This document shows positions 10,121 through 21,256 of a DNA stretch of 64,000 bases, piece after piece (the stretch's first letter is position 1; each line of letters starts with the position of its first letter). Under the pieces are notes generated by a model that worked only from the letters and a program-made list of their open reading frames with translations, was not told the origin of the DNA and ran no database searches. The DNA lies in assembly GCA_030280995.1 (NCBI GenBank), contig JASXTE010000003.1, positions 806,001 to 870,000 of the forward strand. Direction: 5' to 3'. This DNA comes from Hemileia vastatrix. Lineage: Eukaryota; Basidiomycota; Pucciniomycetes; Pucciniales; Zaghouaniaceae. Position numbers and translations under genes: made by a program.

Positions 10121-12589
10121 TGTGCTAAAACATCATCATTGATAATTTTTATAGGATAATAAGCTCTGATTAGAAATAAAGAATCAGGGGAGAGAGAAGA
10201 TAGTTAATTATTTTAATTGAATATATCTTTTACAGCACAGCACAAATGAATTTATAGTTTAAAGTCAGGCAGAAGAATAGCTATGCTGAAGAGTGACTCA
10301 AGTACTTGGGAGAAATTGACTAGGAAATGAGAAAGATAGGAAATCGATTTTTTTTATTTTTTGGGAATAATTGTTATCCTTTTGGGGTAATAATGTATCA
10401 TCAACCCATATAGACAGGGAATCCTACCCAGGAAGCAGACCCCCAGCAGGATCAACTAATAATTATTAGACTGGTGGGCCGTTTAGGTCATAAAAGATGT
10501 TAAAATAAGATGGAAAATTCTACCAATGCTAATATGAGGTGAATGTGCCCTAGCCCTGATAGTGTGTTTTTTGTGAGAGAGATAAAGTGAAACAGGTTTC
10601 TCCATCAAAACTGGGGAGCTTATGATTTCACATATGTGAGATTGAAGAAATCCAATGCAGATGAGAAAGGAATTATAAGATTATTCCATCTTGGAAAGAA
10701 ATAAAGTTCAACAGTAAAGAGGATAATTTATGAAGAAAAAAGTATTTATACAAGAATAGAAACATTTCATTTCCAAGTAAGTCACATAATCTAAATTATC
10801 ACTGGATTTCTCATAGTGAGTAAAGCTTTGTTGAACACTGTAGGTCAAGATAAACTATCAGAACATATTTCAGCAAGATATATTAACTGAAATAAGTTTT
10901 TCAAATATATTAAAGTTACAAGATATCCAAATTAACAACTTAAATTTTTAAATATTGATGAATATTTTATTCATGTAAAATTTGAGCTCCACTAGTCAAC
11001 AATATTAGTAAAATATTTCTGCAAAATTTGAACCATAGATTTTGAGAAATTATAATGCAAGAAAATACTTAATCTTCCACTGTTACAAGAGAATACCAGC
11101 CTTTGGAATGAGGAAATCTGCTTATGGACACAGAAATATAAGAAATTCTAGCTCCATGCTGCTGATAGGTAGTATGACCATAAATATGCAGGAAAAAGGA
11201 GCCTGAATTATGCCCTTAATTTTTAATTCATGTTTTGAAACTTTTCACAAAAATAAGTTAAAATTATGGTGGATCACAGCTAACTTATATATAAAATCCA
11301 ATATCACGCATGCTTTGTATTTTTAGATGTTTGGTTTTTAAAAGCCACAGCACAGCTTCAACAGCTTATGGTCAAAATAATATTAATAAATTGAATAGCA
11401 CAAGTATATCTAATAAAATAATCTATCTTTAATACAAAATACAAAATTATAATTATTCCCTGTATTTTTCTCAAAAAAATTCCAAAATGTAAACCCAGAT
11501 TTCAACTCATTCAATTTGATTTCCTGTACAAATAACACAATACAAAAAAATATTCAACTGTATATACTTACAAACCACTTCAGCAACTAAAAGAGATGTA
11601 GAGTTGTTCGCTGGGGTGCACCACGCAGCCCCTATGCAGACAGCCAGTGTGACTTACAAAAGCATTTCCAAGTGACACCTAGTTCATTCAAATTTTCTAC
11701 TCTTACTTAGCTTATTTTTATCATTTACTATGAAGTTTTCCATAAACTTATGTACTTAAATAAATCATCTGAAATTTTCAAAAAAAGTTTAGCTTTAATT
11801 CACCACATCTCACAAACAAGACAAAATTTATTCAATATAAATCTAGAAAGTGCTAGTATATGGAAAATAAACTGAAATATATCTAAATAAAAGTTACAAA
11901 ATATGATCCCAATTTTATTGGAAAATAAATTATTCTAATAGTATATCACAACATGAGAAAACATGTCACCTCATATTTGGATATTTGCACATCCACTCTA
12001 CTTACTCTACTAAGTGAAATGACAAGCAAACATTTTGCTTCTTACTATTTAAAGAAAAGTGAAAATTTAATGCCTTTTAAATAGGTAAAATGAGGCAACA
12101 TGGTGTTTTATGACATGCAGACATAACTATATAACTCAACTGATGTATAATCTCAATCTAAAATAAGTATCTGTCAATTACAATGATGAGACAAAATTTT
12201 GGTAACTGTAAATTTAAATGAGATGCAATATTTGTAGAAAGAAAGTGTAGATATTTTTCAACTGAAATAGAACTGAATTTGGAAATATATTTCTCTATGC
12301 ACTGCCTTTGAAGAAAATTAAATGTTTTAGCTACATTAGTAAATACATTACCCAGTTCAGTGCATTACTTACACTTACTGACACAAGGTTCTTATGATAC
12401 AAGAGGTAATATCTTACCTCAAATATTGGATATAATTTTACTTCATACTAAATTGGAAATGCAGGAAAAATTGTGGTGACATATGGCCCCATTTTTCCCC
12501 ACATGTGCTCAGAAAAAAGCTCAAATCCAAAATAAAATCATTTTTCTATGTTGGCGCACAGAACTACATACAAAGTATACACCATATCC
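10121..12589. other. AT-rich interior of the 7.9-kb element, no genes seen
   Basis: About 2.5 kb without open frames of note, RNA genes or recognised repeats. A degenerate ATGAGGCAACATG near 12,090 hints at an old copy of the palindrome unit. Confidence 0.35.
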
Positions 12590-13850
12590 CAATTACATGA
12601 GGCAAAGAATTTCCTCATGTCATCAGAAAATGTTGCAGCTGCATAAGGATGAGGCAACAATTTGCCTCATCTTATGCTTTGTGGAAAGTCATATGAGAAA
12701 GGGGTAGGGAAGTTGCCTACATGCATACATGAGGCGACATGTTGCCTCATGTATGCATGTTAGATACTTGCTTCCTTTTTGAATTCTGTATTTTTTTAAC
12801 CTTGGGGATATATTGCATACATGAGGCGACATGTCGCCTCATGTATGCATGCAAACCACTTGCTTTCTGTTTCACTTCTGCATGTTTTTGAGATCAAGGG
12901 TATATTGCATACATGAGGAGAAATGTTGCCTCATATATGCATGCAAGCAACTTGCTTGCTTTTTTACTTCTGCATGGTTTTAAACTTAAGGATATATTGC
13001 ATACATGAGGCGACATGTTGCCTCATGTATGAAATAACAAGAGCACTGATAAAAAATAGTGCAATAGATTTTTTTTATCAGCACTCTTGTTATTTCATAC
13101 ATGAGGTGACATGTCACCTCATATATGCAATAAAATTCTTTGAACTTCTTTATTAAGGTGAGAAATGCATTGGTGAATTCCTACCATACCAAAGAAAATC
13201 CACATCATGCAACTTGTTTACATGCATACATGAGGCAACATGTTGCCTCATGTATGCATGTAAACAAGTCACATTCTGGGGAACTCACTTGGTATGGTAG
13301 GCATGCACAAGTGCATTTCTTACCTATATAAGTTAAACTTCAAAAAAAAAATTGCATACATGAGGCAACATGTCGCCTCATGTATGCATGTAAAAAGGTT
13401 CCATGATGTGTATTTTCTTTGGTATGGTAGGTATGCACCAATGCATTGCTCACCTAAATGAAGGATTTCATAGAATGCTATTGCATACATGAGGAGACAT
13501 GTCGCCTCATGTATGCAATATATCCTTAAGTTTAAAACCATGCAGAAGTAAAACAAAAAGAAAGTTGCTTGCATGCATACATGAGGCAACATGTCGCCTC
13601 ATGTATGCAATATATCCTGAAGTTCAAAAACATACAGAGGTAAAAAAGCAAGCAAGTTGCTTGCATGCATACATGAGGCGACATGTCTCCTCATGTATGC
13701 AATATACCCTTGATCTCAAAAACATGCAGAAGTGAAACAGAAAGCAAGTGGCTTGCATGCATACATGAGGCGACATGTCGCCTCATGTATGCAATATATC
13801 CTCAAGGTTAAAACCATACAGAGGTAAAAAATCAAGCAAGTTTCTAACAA
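12590..13850. repeat. Nested palindrome array (eleven 36-bp palindromes in a larger inverted repeat)
   Basis: A core palindrome, TGCATACATGAGGCGACATG followed by its mirror half, occurs at about 12,721, 12,814, 12,906, 12,998, 13,097, 13,222, 13,353, 13,482, 13,574, 13,666 and 13,758, most copies nearly perfect. Degenerate versions lie at 12,596-12,620 and 12,641-12,677. The spacers (about 55 bp) also pair: those at 12,760, 12,850 and 12,942 are inverted copies of those at 13,794, 13,701 and 13,518. The whole block is thus one large imperfect palindrome about 1.1 kb long, built of small ones. A separate hairpin with a GAAATAACAAGAG.. stem occupies 13,026-13,106. The short open frames here mirror the repeat and are not genes. 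Confidence 0.92.
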
Positions 13851-15492
13851 GCATAGTGAAGGTTTAAATTTATAAAAGAATTCAGGTAAGCATCTTGATT
13901 TTATTACTTTAAATAAGTTATTATAAATTAAAATCACATCTTTATACTTTCCTGATTGAAAAATTAACATGGCTTCATCAATTTTTGTCCCTGAAATGGC
14001 TGAATAATTTGAATATATCTTTATTCACTCTGATACTGAGGAAATACAAGATGAGAGTAGATTCTAGCTTTCAATTTCATAGCTAATTGATTTTATGGTT
14101 TGATTTTCAAATGTACTTGACAGAGTGTTTATTTCTAAATCCTGTTCAAATTATAAATCTCAAACCTCTGGGGAAGCTATCAGGAAAAGTTTTTTTTGAA
14201 ATTTCAAGTTCAGTCAACTTCTAGTAATAGGTGTTCAGCATGTTTCAGGCCCCAGATGATTTCCTATAGATGATATTTTTGAAGAAGTTTTTCTTGGGGA
14301 GCTTCCAATAGCCTTTTTATACTAAGCAAACTATAATGATTTGTCTGTGGTGGAGAAGTACCTTTTTGATACTGAGACAAAGGTCAAGTTGGAAGATTTA
14401 GCAACTGTTATTAAATTTTACTGTTGTAAAAGTCAAGCCAGTTTGAAATAAGAAAAGATTAAAATGTTACAGAAAATAAATTTTCTGATTTATTTATACT
14501 AACTGAAGCAATACTGTGTCTGGCAAAAAAAGATCCTAATATATATCCTTATTTTTCATCATATCATAGAGGATGCATGTAATCCCTTTTATATACTCTA
14601 TATTTATTTTCCTTAAGTTTCTAAAATTACCTCTAAGGCAAAAAAACTTATTATATAGTATAAATAAAATCAAATTTAGTACTATAAGGGGTTTGATTCA
14701 CTATTAATTTTTGGTTAAAGTATTATATTTTCTCAACTAATTATACCTTTATCTGCTCTGTTATAGTTTTTACAACCTCTTATTTTATCAACATAGGGAA
14801 AAACCTCACCTGATAAAATCATCTAAATTATTTTTTAATATGGTGCAGTAAATTCCAGAAGCTATTATGAAACTTTATAAATTACAGGTTTGAGTGTAAT
14901 CTAAGTAAGTGCATTATTTTGTTTATATTTTTTTAAAAAAACTTGAAAGTATAAGTCAATTTTTAATTTGTGATTTCAACTCTTCTAGAATCACAAATTC
15001 ACCATGTCATTTTAAAAATTTCACATTGTCTGTGAGATTTCACTTTTCAAATATGGTAAAATTAAGGATATTATATGAGTTCATGTAAAAAATTTCCAAT
15101 GAGTGAAATTAACCCACATTTACCTAACAAAAAAAGGGTATGAGACTTTGCAATGTGCTTTCATTGATGCTTGTTCTGGTAAAGTCTACAATGCTAACCT
15201 ACAGAAAGAAAATCATGACAAGTTATTTCATGGGCCTGGAAAAAATGGTGCAAGAGTAGTTATCATGGATGACTTATTTCCAGGGAAAAAAGGTAATGTA
15301 ACACTGAGACACAATTTTCGGAAGCCACTCAAGATCAAATAAGATAGAACGTTTTAACAATAAGCAGTGCAATAAACTTTCTCTAATTTTCTATTTGGTA
15401 CAGAGACACTCAGAGTTTTGGTCTGTCTTGTAAGTAATTTAAGCACTGAAATTCATTCAAAGGTTACTTCTGATGTTACTTTAAAATACCTG
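13851..15492. other. Right interior of the 7.9-kb element
   Basis: Mostly AT-rich. A plus-strand open frame of 79 codons (15,103-15,342) ends just before the right TIR and reads like protein (for example GPGKNGARVVIMDDLFPGKK) but matches no family I recognise. It could be the last exon of a cargo or transposon gene, or chance. Confidence 0.35.
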
Positions 15493-15534
15493 AAAAACCA
15501 CTTGACTGCAAGTCGTCTAACTTTTGACCTGGTG
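15493..15534 (-). repeat. Right TIR of the 7.9-kb element
   Basis: Exact reverse complement of 7618-7659. TTA follows at 15,535-15,537. Confidence 0.92.
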
Positions 15535-15540
15535 TTAGTT

Positions 15541-17150
15541 ACAGTTTGATATTATATATTAGCGCTAAACTTGTGTAAGAAAGCCAGTAGAGGAAAAGAT
15601 AACAGGGGTAGGGTGCTGAACATACAGGTATATAAAAACAGCACTCATCTTTTAAAAAGTTTTTAAGCGTATGTGATGAAATAACAGTAGATATTTTGAC
15701 TTAGATAAAAGAAGAGATAGATAAATTTTATTTTTTGTACATAACAGGTGTGCATACCAGAAGTAGTGCTGTAGAGTTAATTTATTGCTACAGTAAGGAT
15801 ATTATTGAGTAGAGCACATCAAGAGGGAGTGACTGAGAATACTAGCGCTTACTGAGAATAGAGTTATCCAAAAGACTGATTTCTTAAATTAAAATATATA
15901 CTCTTTCTTAAAATCTCTGCAAAGTTATTCTATTTTTCTTCTCCACAAACATAGATGACCACACTTACAATACGTGCTTTCACTTTCTTAAAAAACTAGA
16001 GTGGAAGGTGCTTCTTTTTAAATCAGTTTTATAAAGGAGAAACAACCCATCTTGGATTGTGTCTATAGCTTAGTATTATATAACATTTCCTTCCTACACT
16101 TTCAAAAAAAATTCCAGATCTCTAATTTCAAATCCCTGAACATTGTTACCCCCTAATGAGAAAAATTACTGAAAATGAATAATATAAAATAAATGTATAT
16201 TAAGTGAAAAAAAATAATTAAGAATGATATTATATCAAAAGGATAAATAAATATCTTTAGATTAAATCAATAAATCAAATCATGTTAAACAAAGTTTAAA
16301 TCAAAAATTATATTAAAATATAACATATAATTTAATATAATATAGTATAACATATTATGATGCCATTAAATCAATTAAAATAAAAATTTAAAAATATTAA
16401 AAAATGAATGAAATAAAAAAAAACAAAAAAAAAAATCAGTTAAATAAAATATATTGAATCAAAACAACAATCTAAAATTAGATTATGAAAATTTTTATTC
16501 AATATTAAGTTGAGTTTGCACTTTCAATGTGATTTATATTTTTCATATTCAAATTAATTTTTCAAATGCATATTCAATGTTAATACACAAAATCATACTT
16601 ATTTATTTTAAGTATGAATATTCATTATTGCTTTTATCATTTATATGCATTATTGATCTGGATTTACATACTGAGTAAAAGATCACAAACATATATAATT
16701 TTTCACATTTCATATATCCAAACTTGTTTTACTTATTCTTGAAATATCCAAAATGGATCTAACAAATTATTAATGTATTTCCTTTTTCAAAAATTCATAG
16801 AGTGTAAAATTCTGGTAAAATATTTTCTTCAATATCAGATGTTTAATCATCATTTTTTAAATTTTTTAATAAATTCTAAATAAATTTTAAATTAGAATAA
16901 AATAAATACTTTCAGGATTAAAAATTTTAATTACCTTTCCAGCTCCATCTTTAAATATAATGTGAAAAACTTGATTTAAAATATTTGATAACAATGTACT
17001 TTTTTCTAAATAATTGGTGAATTACTTTCATTTAAATTTTAGAATTGTTTCATTTCCCTCTCAGTAAGTATTAGAAAAGATTCAACTAAATTTTTAAAGG
17101 ATTTAAAGCTGAAATTCAATCCCAATCCAGTACCTTCTCAGAATGATTTA
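15541..17150. other. Very AT-rich spacer, nothing recognised
   Basis: Homopolymer-rich A/T sequence (notably 16,200-16,480) with no open frames, TIRs or repeats that could be assigned. Confidence 0.4.
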
Positions 17151-17154
17151 ACAT

Positions 17155-17225
17155 TGAACTCCATCTGAGTTCAATCTAAGCTCAAGTTGAGGACTTATAG
17201 AAAGTCTTCCCCAAATATTTCATGG
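17155..17225. repeat. Decayed right-end fragment of the 250-260 bp TIR element
   Basis: GAACTCCATCTGAGTTCAAT, then AGCTCAAGTTGAGGACTT and CCCCAAATATTTCATGG, match the right part of the copies at 27,417, 39,213 and 61,536. The left part was not found, so this is a truncated, diverged copy. Confidence 0.55.
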
Positions 17226-17229
17226 CAAT

Positions 17230-17645
17230 AGTATCAAGTTATAAACCAGATAAGTACATGGCACAGATACCAAATGTGGCAGGAGAAGTCAGATGATTCA
17301 CAGCAGATAAATAATATAAATCTATAATGGTCTGGCTGAGGTAGCCAGCCATAGGGTGAGAAGCAACCATTTTTAGTGTCACAAAGATCCACTTAAGTTC
17401 TTCCTCAAAGACAGAGTGGTCTTCAGCTGCTCCAAGAAGCCACTTGGTGATAGTTTTCTATTTTGGGAAGTAAGCTACAACTGCCTCCCCCTGACATGGT
17501 ATGTGACAGCCATCAGAGTAATAAATCATATCTGAGAGAGTTAAGGACTGCATAAGGGATGTTTTTTCCCTAATTGTTTTAGCATTAGAGGAATAAGAGT
17601 AAAAGGAATTAAAAGAATATTTTTCTCAAGGAGTAAAGGAAAATG
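17230..17645 (-). pseudogene. LINE remnant, RNase H region (downstream half)
   Basis: Minus-strand translation gives an RNase H-like series: YSDGCHIPCQGEAVVAYFP (one D of the D-E-D-D site), KWLLGAAEDHSVFEEELKW (the acidic helix, HSVFEEEL resembling the HSVYEAEL found in many LINE RNase H domains), with interspersed stops. It is separated from its reverse-transcriptase part (26,494-27,220) by the full-length Gypsy element. It resembles RNase H-bearing LINEs such as the fungal Tad group; the subgroup is inferred. Confidence 0.55.
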
Positions 17646-18822
17646 TGTCAGTACAGTCTAGTATATAAGTATGATATAATAGTGTTATTTTATGGTCCTA
17701 CTACTTATTAATAAATGATTTAGTTATTAAACCTCAGGGGAAGACTAATAGAATAGTTATACTCAAATTAAACTCACAATACTTGGATTTAAATGCGTGC
17801 TAGTGGTGGAAAATAGAAGAATAAAATATAGTTATAGCTTTTATAAAGATAATATCAATTTATAAGGGCTTTATAATATATTTCTGAATGTTAATAATTG
17901 TAGTGTAATGTTTATTTGAAGTGTAGTAATTGAATGATGATAATAAACCGTCAAAATCCCTCCTTACTTATACCCAAATCCACTGGAGTGCACAGACCTT
18001 CAATCCAGATGATGTCACTGCTATCCCCGGCAATTACAGCACTGTGAGGGCCCATCACCTCCCCATGGCGTCCACTTCAAGCAGTTTCAACACCCAGACC
18101 TCCAGTAAGGACCCTCCATCACTATTAATAATAACACAGAGCCATACCATAAATAGAAATCCCAGATAAAAGCGGATACCATAAAGAAACAGGTAAAATA
18201 AAAGATCAAAAAGAGATTTAATGAAACTAAAAGCATATAAAGGAAACAAATAAAATGTCCAAGCCCCCAATAACATCCCCAAGCATCCACATTAACCCAA
18301 AAACATATTTCCAACCCATAAATCCGTGAATAACCATCCAAGGAAGTAATTTTAGTTGTCCAAACTGGGTGTAGGCGCCTGATATAGGTGTCTATGCTTC
18401 TGTAGGCGTTGTGAGTCCACTGATTTCGTCCATATGACCTAAAATAAGCAGAAAAACAAAGGTTATAGGCTATTAAGGGGCTAAAACCCACTTATATACC
18501 TAAATATACATAATATACTGCATATTTCACTGAATATGAGATTTATGTATACATATAAGCTTATGTATGTCAATAATTACTTCATATCACTTAAGATAAG
18601 TATATTATGACTCCATTAACACCTTAATAAGTATTATTAGGCCATGGATAAGCTATTTAAACTATTATAAATTATATAATAGAATAATAATTATATATAT
18701 ATATCATAAAATAATATATATTATTATTTTAACCTTATTTTTAAGATATAAGCTTAATCTAGTTAAGGTTATCTTATTTTAAGCATAAGAAATACTCAGT
18801 CCTAAGGATATTTAGGCTGACA
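17646..18822 (-). repeat. 3' LTR of the Gypsy element
   Basis: 1177 bp, TGTCAGTACAG...TTTAGGCTGACA on the plus strand. It is preceded (in minus-strand sense) by a purine tract at 18,823-18,840. Confidence 0.95.
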
Positions 18823-18841
18823 CTCCCTCACCCCAAAAAAA
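18823..18841 (-). promoter_or_regulatory. Polypurine tract of the Gypsy element
   Basis: On the minus strand the sequence TTTTGGGGTGAGGGAG abuts the 3' LTR, the expected place and composition for the plus-strand primer of reverse transcription. Confidence 0.65.
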
Positions 18842-18937
18842 ACAATAAAAAAATGTTAAAACATTTTAATTAATCTTAAGGAATGAAATAATAAAATAAA
18901 AAATAATTTTTATAATACATATACTGAATGAACAGTA

Positions 18938-20989
18938 TTATTTAGATTTAAATTTTTTCAAGAGATTTTTAAGATCAGAGATTTCATTTTCTGGAATCCA
19001 CTGGTCATATTCACTTAATTTATTTTTAAATCTTAGTAGATACTCAACTCCCTTTTCTTTTGTAAGGTGTCTCTTTTTAAGTATCTTTTCAATTTCTGCT
19101 TTTTCCACTATTTCTTCAGGTTGCTGTTTATGCCTTCCTGATCTTCTTGGAAAGAGAGCAGTATCATTAGAATGGTATGGTTTTATAAGAGAAATAGGAA
19201 ATACTGGATGTTTTCTATCATAAGGTGCATATAGAATAACCTCAACAGCATTATTACCAACCATCTTTTTAACTACAAATGGTCCAATGAATGGATCCTT
19301 CAATTTAACATTACCATTTAAATTGAAATGTAGCGTTGAAATAAGGACTTCATCACCCTCTTTGAACATTTGTTCTTTATGGGCTTTATCCCATCTTTTC
19401 TTTTCATACTCAAAAGCCTTATTTATACATTCTTGAGCATGTTTTCTGCATAATTCTTGCATCTGAAGAAAAGATTTAGTACCTGGATGAATATCCAATC
19501 TAGGTAACTTATTAAGAGTTTTAGAAGGGGTATTAGGTACATAACCCAACCATAACTCAAATGGCTTTTTGCCAGTGACAGAATGTACTGTACTATTATA
19601 TGCAAATTCTAAACCTGGGATAAGGGTTACCCAATCATGCGTGAATTTGTCATTGTCTTTAAAATTAAGACCAAAAGCACAGTATCTTCTTATCATATCT
19701 TCTAAGGTTTGTATCATTCTTTCTGCTAGCCCATCAGTTTGTGGATGGTGCGCTGTAGAAAGTTTTAATTGACACCCTGAAACATCCATAAGTGATGTCC
19801 AGAACTCAGAAGTAAATTTAGGATCTCTGTCAGAAACTATTGCTTTGGGGAAACCTGCTGTATTTAACATTTGTGTCCACCATAAAAAAGCTAAGTCCTT
19901 TGCAGAAACCTCTTTGTGGGTAGGAATAAATTTACACATCTTTGTAAATCTATCTACAATTACCCAGCAGGAGTTATAACTCTTATGCCCTGCTATTGGC
20001 AAACCTGTTACAAAGTCCATGTTAATGATTTCCCATGGAGCTTTTGGTTGCTCAATTTGTTGTAATAAACCAGCTCTTTTTCCTGTTAATCTTTTAGATT
20101 TTTGACAAGAATCACATGTTTCAACATATTTCTGAACATCCTCAGACATGTTAATCCACCAAGCTGTGTTTTTTACTCTGGTTAATGTTTTATGGTAGTC
20201 AAAATGACCTGCTAATATATCATCATGACATATACTTAACATTAACTCCTTCATTGAAGGGGGAATTACAATTACATTACTTAATTTTTTCCTGTAATAT
20301 ATAAAACCATCCTCAATGGAAAATTTTCCTTTCTCTAATGCCTCTTTATACTTATCTGGTAATGTTTTTATTAAAACATTCATTGAAGCATTAGATGGAT
20401 CATTTAATATTGTAGTTAATTTACTTAAGTCAGGATCTGAATTATAATTATCAAGAATTGATTGCATAAATTCATCCTCAAGATCTACAATATAAATGCC
20501 ATAAATGTTAATAATCTCTGACTCAGGAACATAAGCAGGATTATCATCATTATTAGGCAGAGGTACTCTAGATAACAGATCTACATTAGAGTGCAAGGTT
20601 CCTGCTCTATGTGTAATAGTCATCCGTCCTCTGTATTCTTGTACAGCTAATTGCCATCTAAACATGTGTCTATTAGGAGTTTTCATGTTTAAGAGTGACT
20701 TAACTGCACTACAGTCAGTTATTAACTCAAATTTTTGGTCTTCAAGGTAATAATGTAGCTTTTCAAGAGCCCATACCACTGCCAAACATTCAAGTTGAGT
20801 AGCACCATATTTCAATTCACTACTTCTCAGAGTACGTGAAATATAGCAGATTACTACTTCTGACATTTTACCTTCAATAAGTTGTTTTTGATGCAAAGCA
20901 GCACCCAGTCCAATAAAACTTGCATCTGTATATAATACAAAAGGTAATTGGATACTGGTAATCCCAAGATAGGAGCTGTCATTAAACAT
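18938..20989 (-). CDS. Gypsy pol part 3: RNase H, integrase, chromodomain
   Basis: A 683-codon open frame. RNase H comes first (LPFVLYTDASFIGLGAALH near residue 15; YGATQLECLAVVWALEKLHY; ITDCSAVKSLL). The integrase zinc finger has H-H-C-C (H about 253, CDSCQ about 290). The catalytic D, D, E lie in NMDFVTGLP (about 323), VSDRDPKFTSEFW (about 386) and AERMIQTLEDM (about 423). The GPF module (KDPFIGPFVVKKMVG) follows, and the last 50 residues form a chromodomain (IEKILKKRHLTKEKGVEYLL, then W-I-P-E-N). All catalytic residues expected by eye are present. It was once continuous with the upstream frame; a single-base shift near 20,970 separates them. Confidence 0.93.
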   Translation of the reverse strand: MFNDSSYLGITSIQLPFVLYTDASFIGLGAALHQKQLIEGKMSEVVICYISRTLRSSELKYGATQLECLAVVWALEKLHYYLEDQKFELITDCSAVKSLLNMKTPNRHMFRWQLAVQEYRGRMTITHRAGTLHSNVDLLSRVPLPNNDDNPAYVPESEIINIYGIYIVDLEDEFMQSILDNYNSDPDLSKLTTILNDPSNASMNVLIKTLPDKYKEALEKGKFSIEDGFIYYRKKLSNVIVIPPSMKELMLSICHDDILAGHFDYHKTLTRVKNTAWWINMSEDVQKYVETCDSCQKSKRLTGKRAGLLQQIEQPKAPWEIINMDFVTGLPIAGHKSYNSCWVIVDRFTKMCKFIPTHKEVSAKDLAFLWWTQMLNTAGFPKAIVSDRDPKFTSEFWTSLMDVSGCQLKLSTAHHPQTDGLAERMIQTLEDMIRRYCAFGLNFKDNDKFTHDWVTLIPGLEFAYNSTVHSVTGKKPFELWLGYVPNTPSKTLNKLPRLDIHPGTKSFLQMQELCRKHAQECINKAFEYEKKRWDKAHKEQMFKEGDEVLISTLHFNLNGNVKLKDPFIGPFVVKKMVGNNAVEVILYAPYDRKHPVFPISLIKPYHSNDTALFPRRSGRHKQQPEEIVEKAEIEKILKKRHLTKEKGVEYLLRFKNKLSEYDQWIPENEISDLKNLLKKFKSK

Positions 20990-21234
20990 TCTTTCAACTT
21001 ATTAAAAGCTTGTTGTCTTTCATTATTCCAAATGAAAGCTTCTGATTTCTTTATCAGTGTGGTCAGTGGTGCAGCAATTGATTGGTAGTTTTTTATATAT
21101 TGTCTATAATAACCACACATTCCAAGAAAAGATTGTACATCCTTCACATTTTGAGGAATGCCAATATTCTTTATTGCAGCCACTTTATTTTGGTCTACAC
21201 ATATTTGTAAGCCAGATACAATATGACCAAGCAC
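20854..21234 (-). CDS. Gypsy pol part 2: reverse transcriptase thumb and connection
   Basis: 126 codons in a third frame: LGHIVSG, VQSFLGMCGYYRQYIKNY, IAAPLTTLIKK and FIWNNERQQAFNKLKECL are the classic Gypsy RT palm-end, thumb and RNase H-linker motifs. The true domain ends near 20,970, where the reading frame passes into the 18,938-20,989 frame; the tail of this open frame after that point is out of frame. Upstream, the join to part 1 falls in a run of seven A residues (minus strand) at 21,262-21,268. Confidence 0.88.
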   Translation of the reverse strand: MLGHIVSGLQICVDQNKVAAIKNIGIPQNVKDVQSFLGMCGYYRQYIKNYQSIAAPLTTLIKKSEAFIWNNERQQAFNKLKECLMTAPILGLPVSNYLLYYIQMQVLLDWVLLCIKNNLLKVKCQK

Positions 21235-21256
21235 TTTTAAAGATTCAAACCCAAAT

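Larger units (their letters stand above)
7618..15534. mobile_element. 7.9-kb CACTA/Plavaka-like element with perfect 42-bp TIRs
   Basis: Both ends carry an identical 42-bp inverted repeat beginning CACCAGGTCAAAAG (7618-7659 and 15,493-15,534). The trinucleotide TTA is duplicated outside (7615-7617 and 15,535-15,537). CAC termini with a 3-bp duplication are characteristic of the CACTA superfamily and its fungal relatives. The interior holds a minus-strand transposase-like relic near 8.58-9.33 kb, a 290-bp tandem duplication near 9.64-10.12 kb, and the nested palindrome array at 12.7-13.85 kb. No intact transposase is present, so the copy is now non-autonomous. Perfect TIRs around a decayed interior suggest either recent mobilisation in trans or selection on the ends. 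Confidence 0.85.

Noticed and set aside
12590..13850. Regularly spaced palindromic repeats resembling a CRISPR array
   Set aside because: The genome is eukaryotic, the spacers are inverted copies of each other instead of unique, and no cas genes exist.
12923..13970. Several Cys/His-rich open frames in the palindrome array
   Set aside because: They repeat the same palindrome-derived peptide on both strands and arise from the repeat itself.
18087..18491. 134-codon hydrophobic open frame in the Gypsy LTR, repeated at 25,758-26,162 and in shorter form in the solo LTRs
   Set aside because: It lies wholly inside LTRs, is shortened or altered in diverged copies, and shows no start context or motif; most likely incidental.
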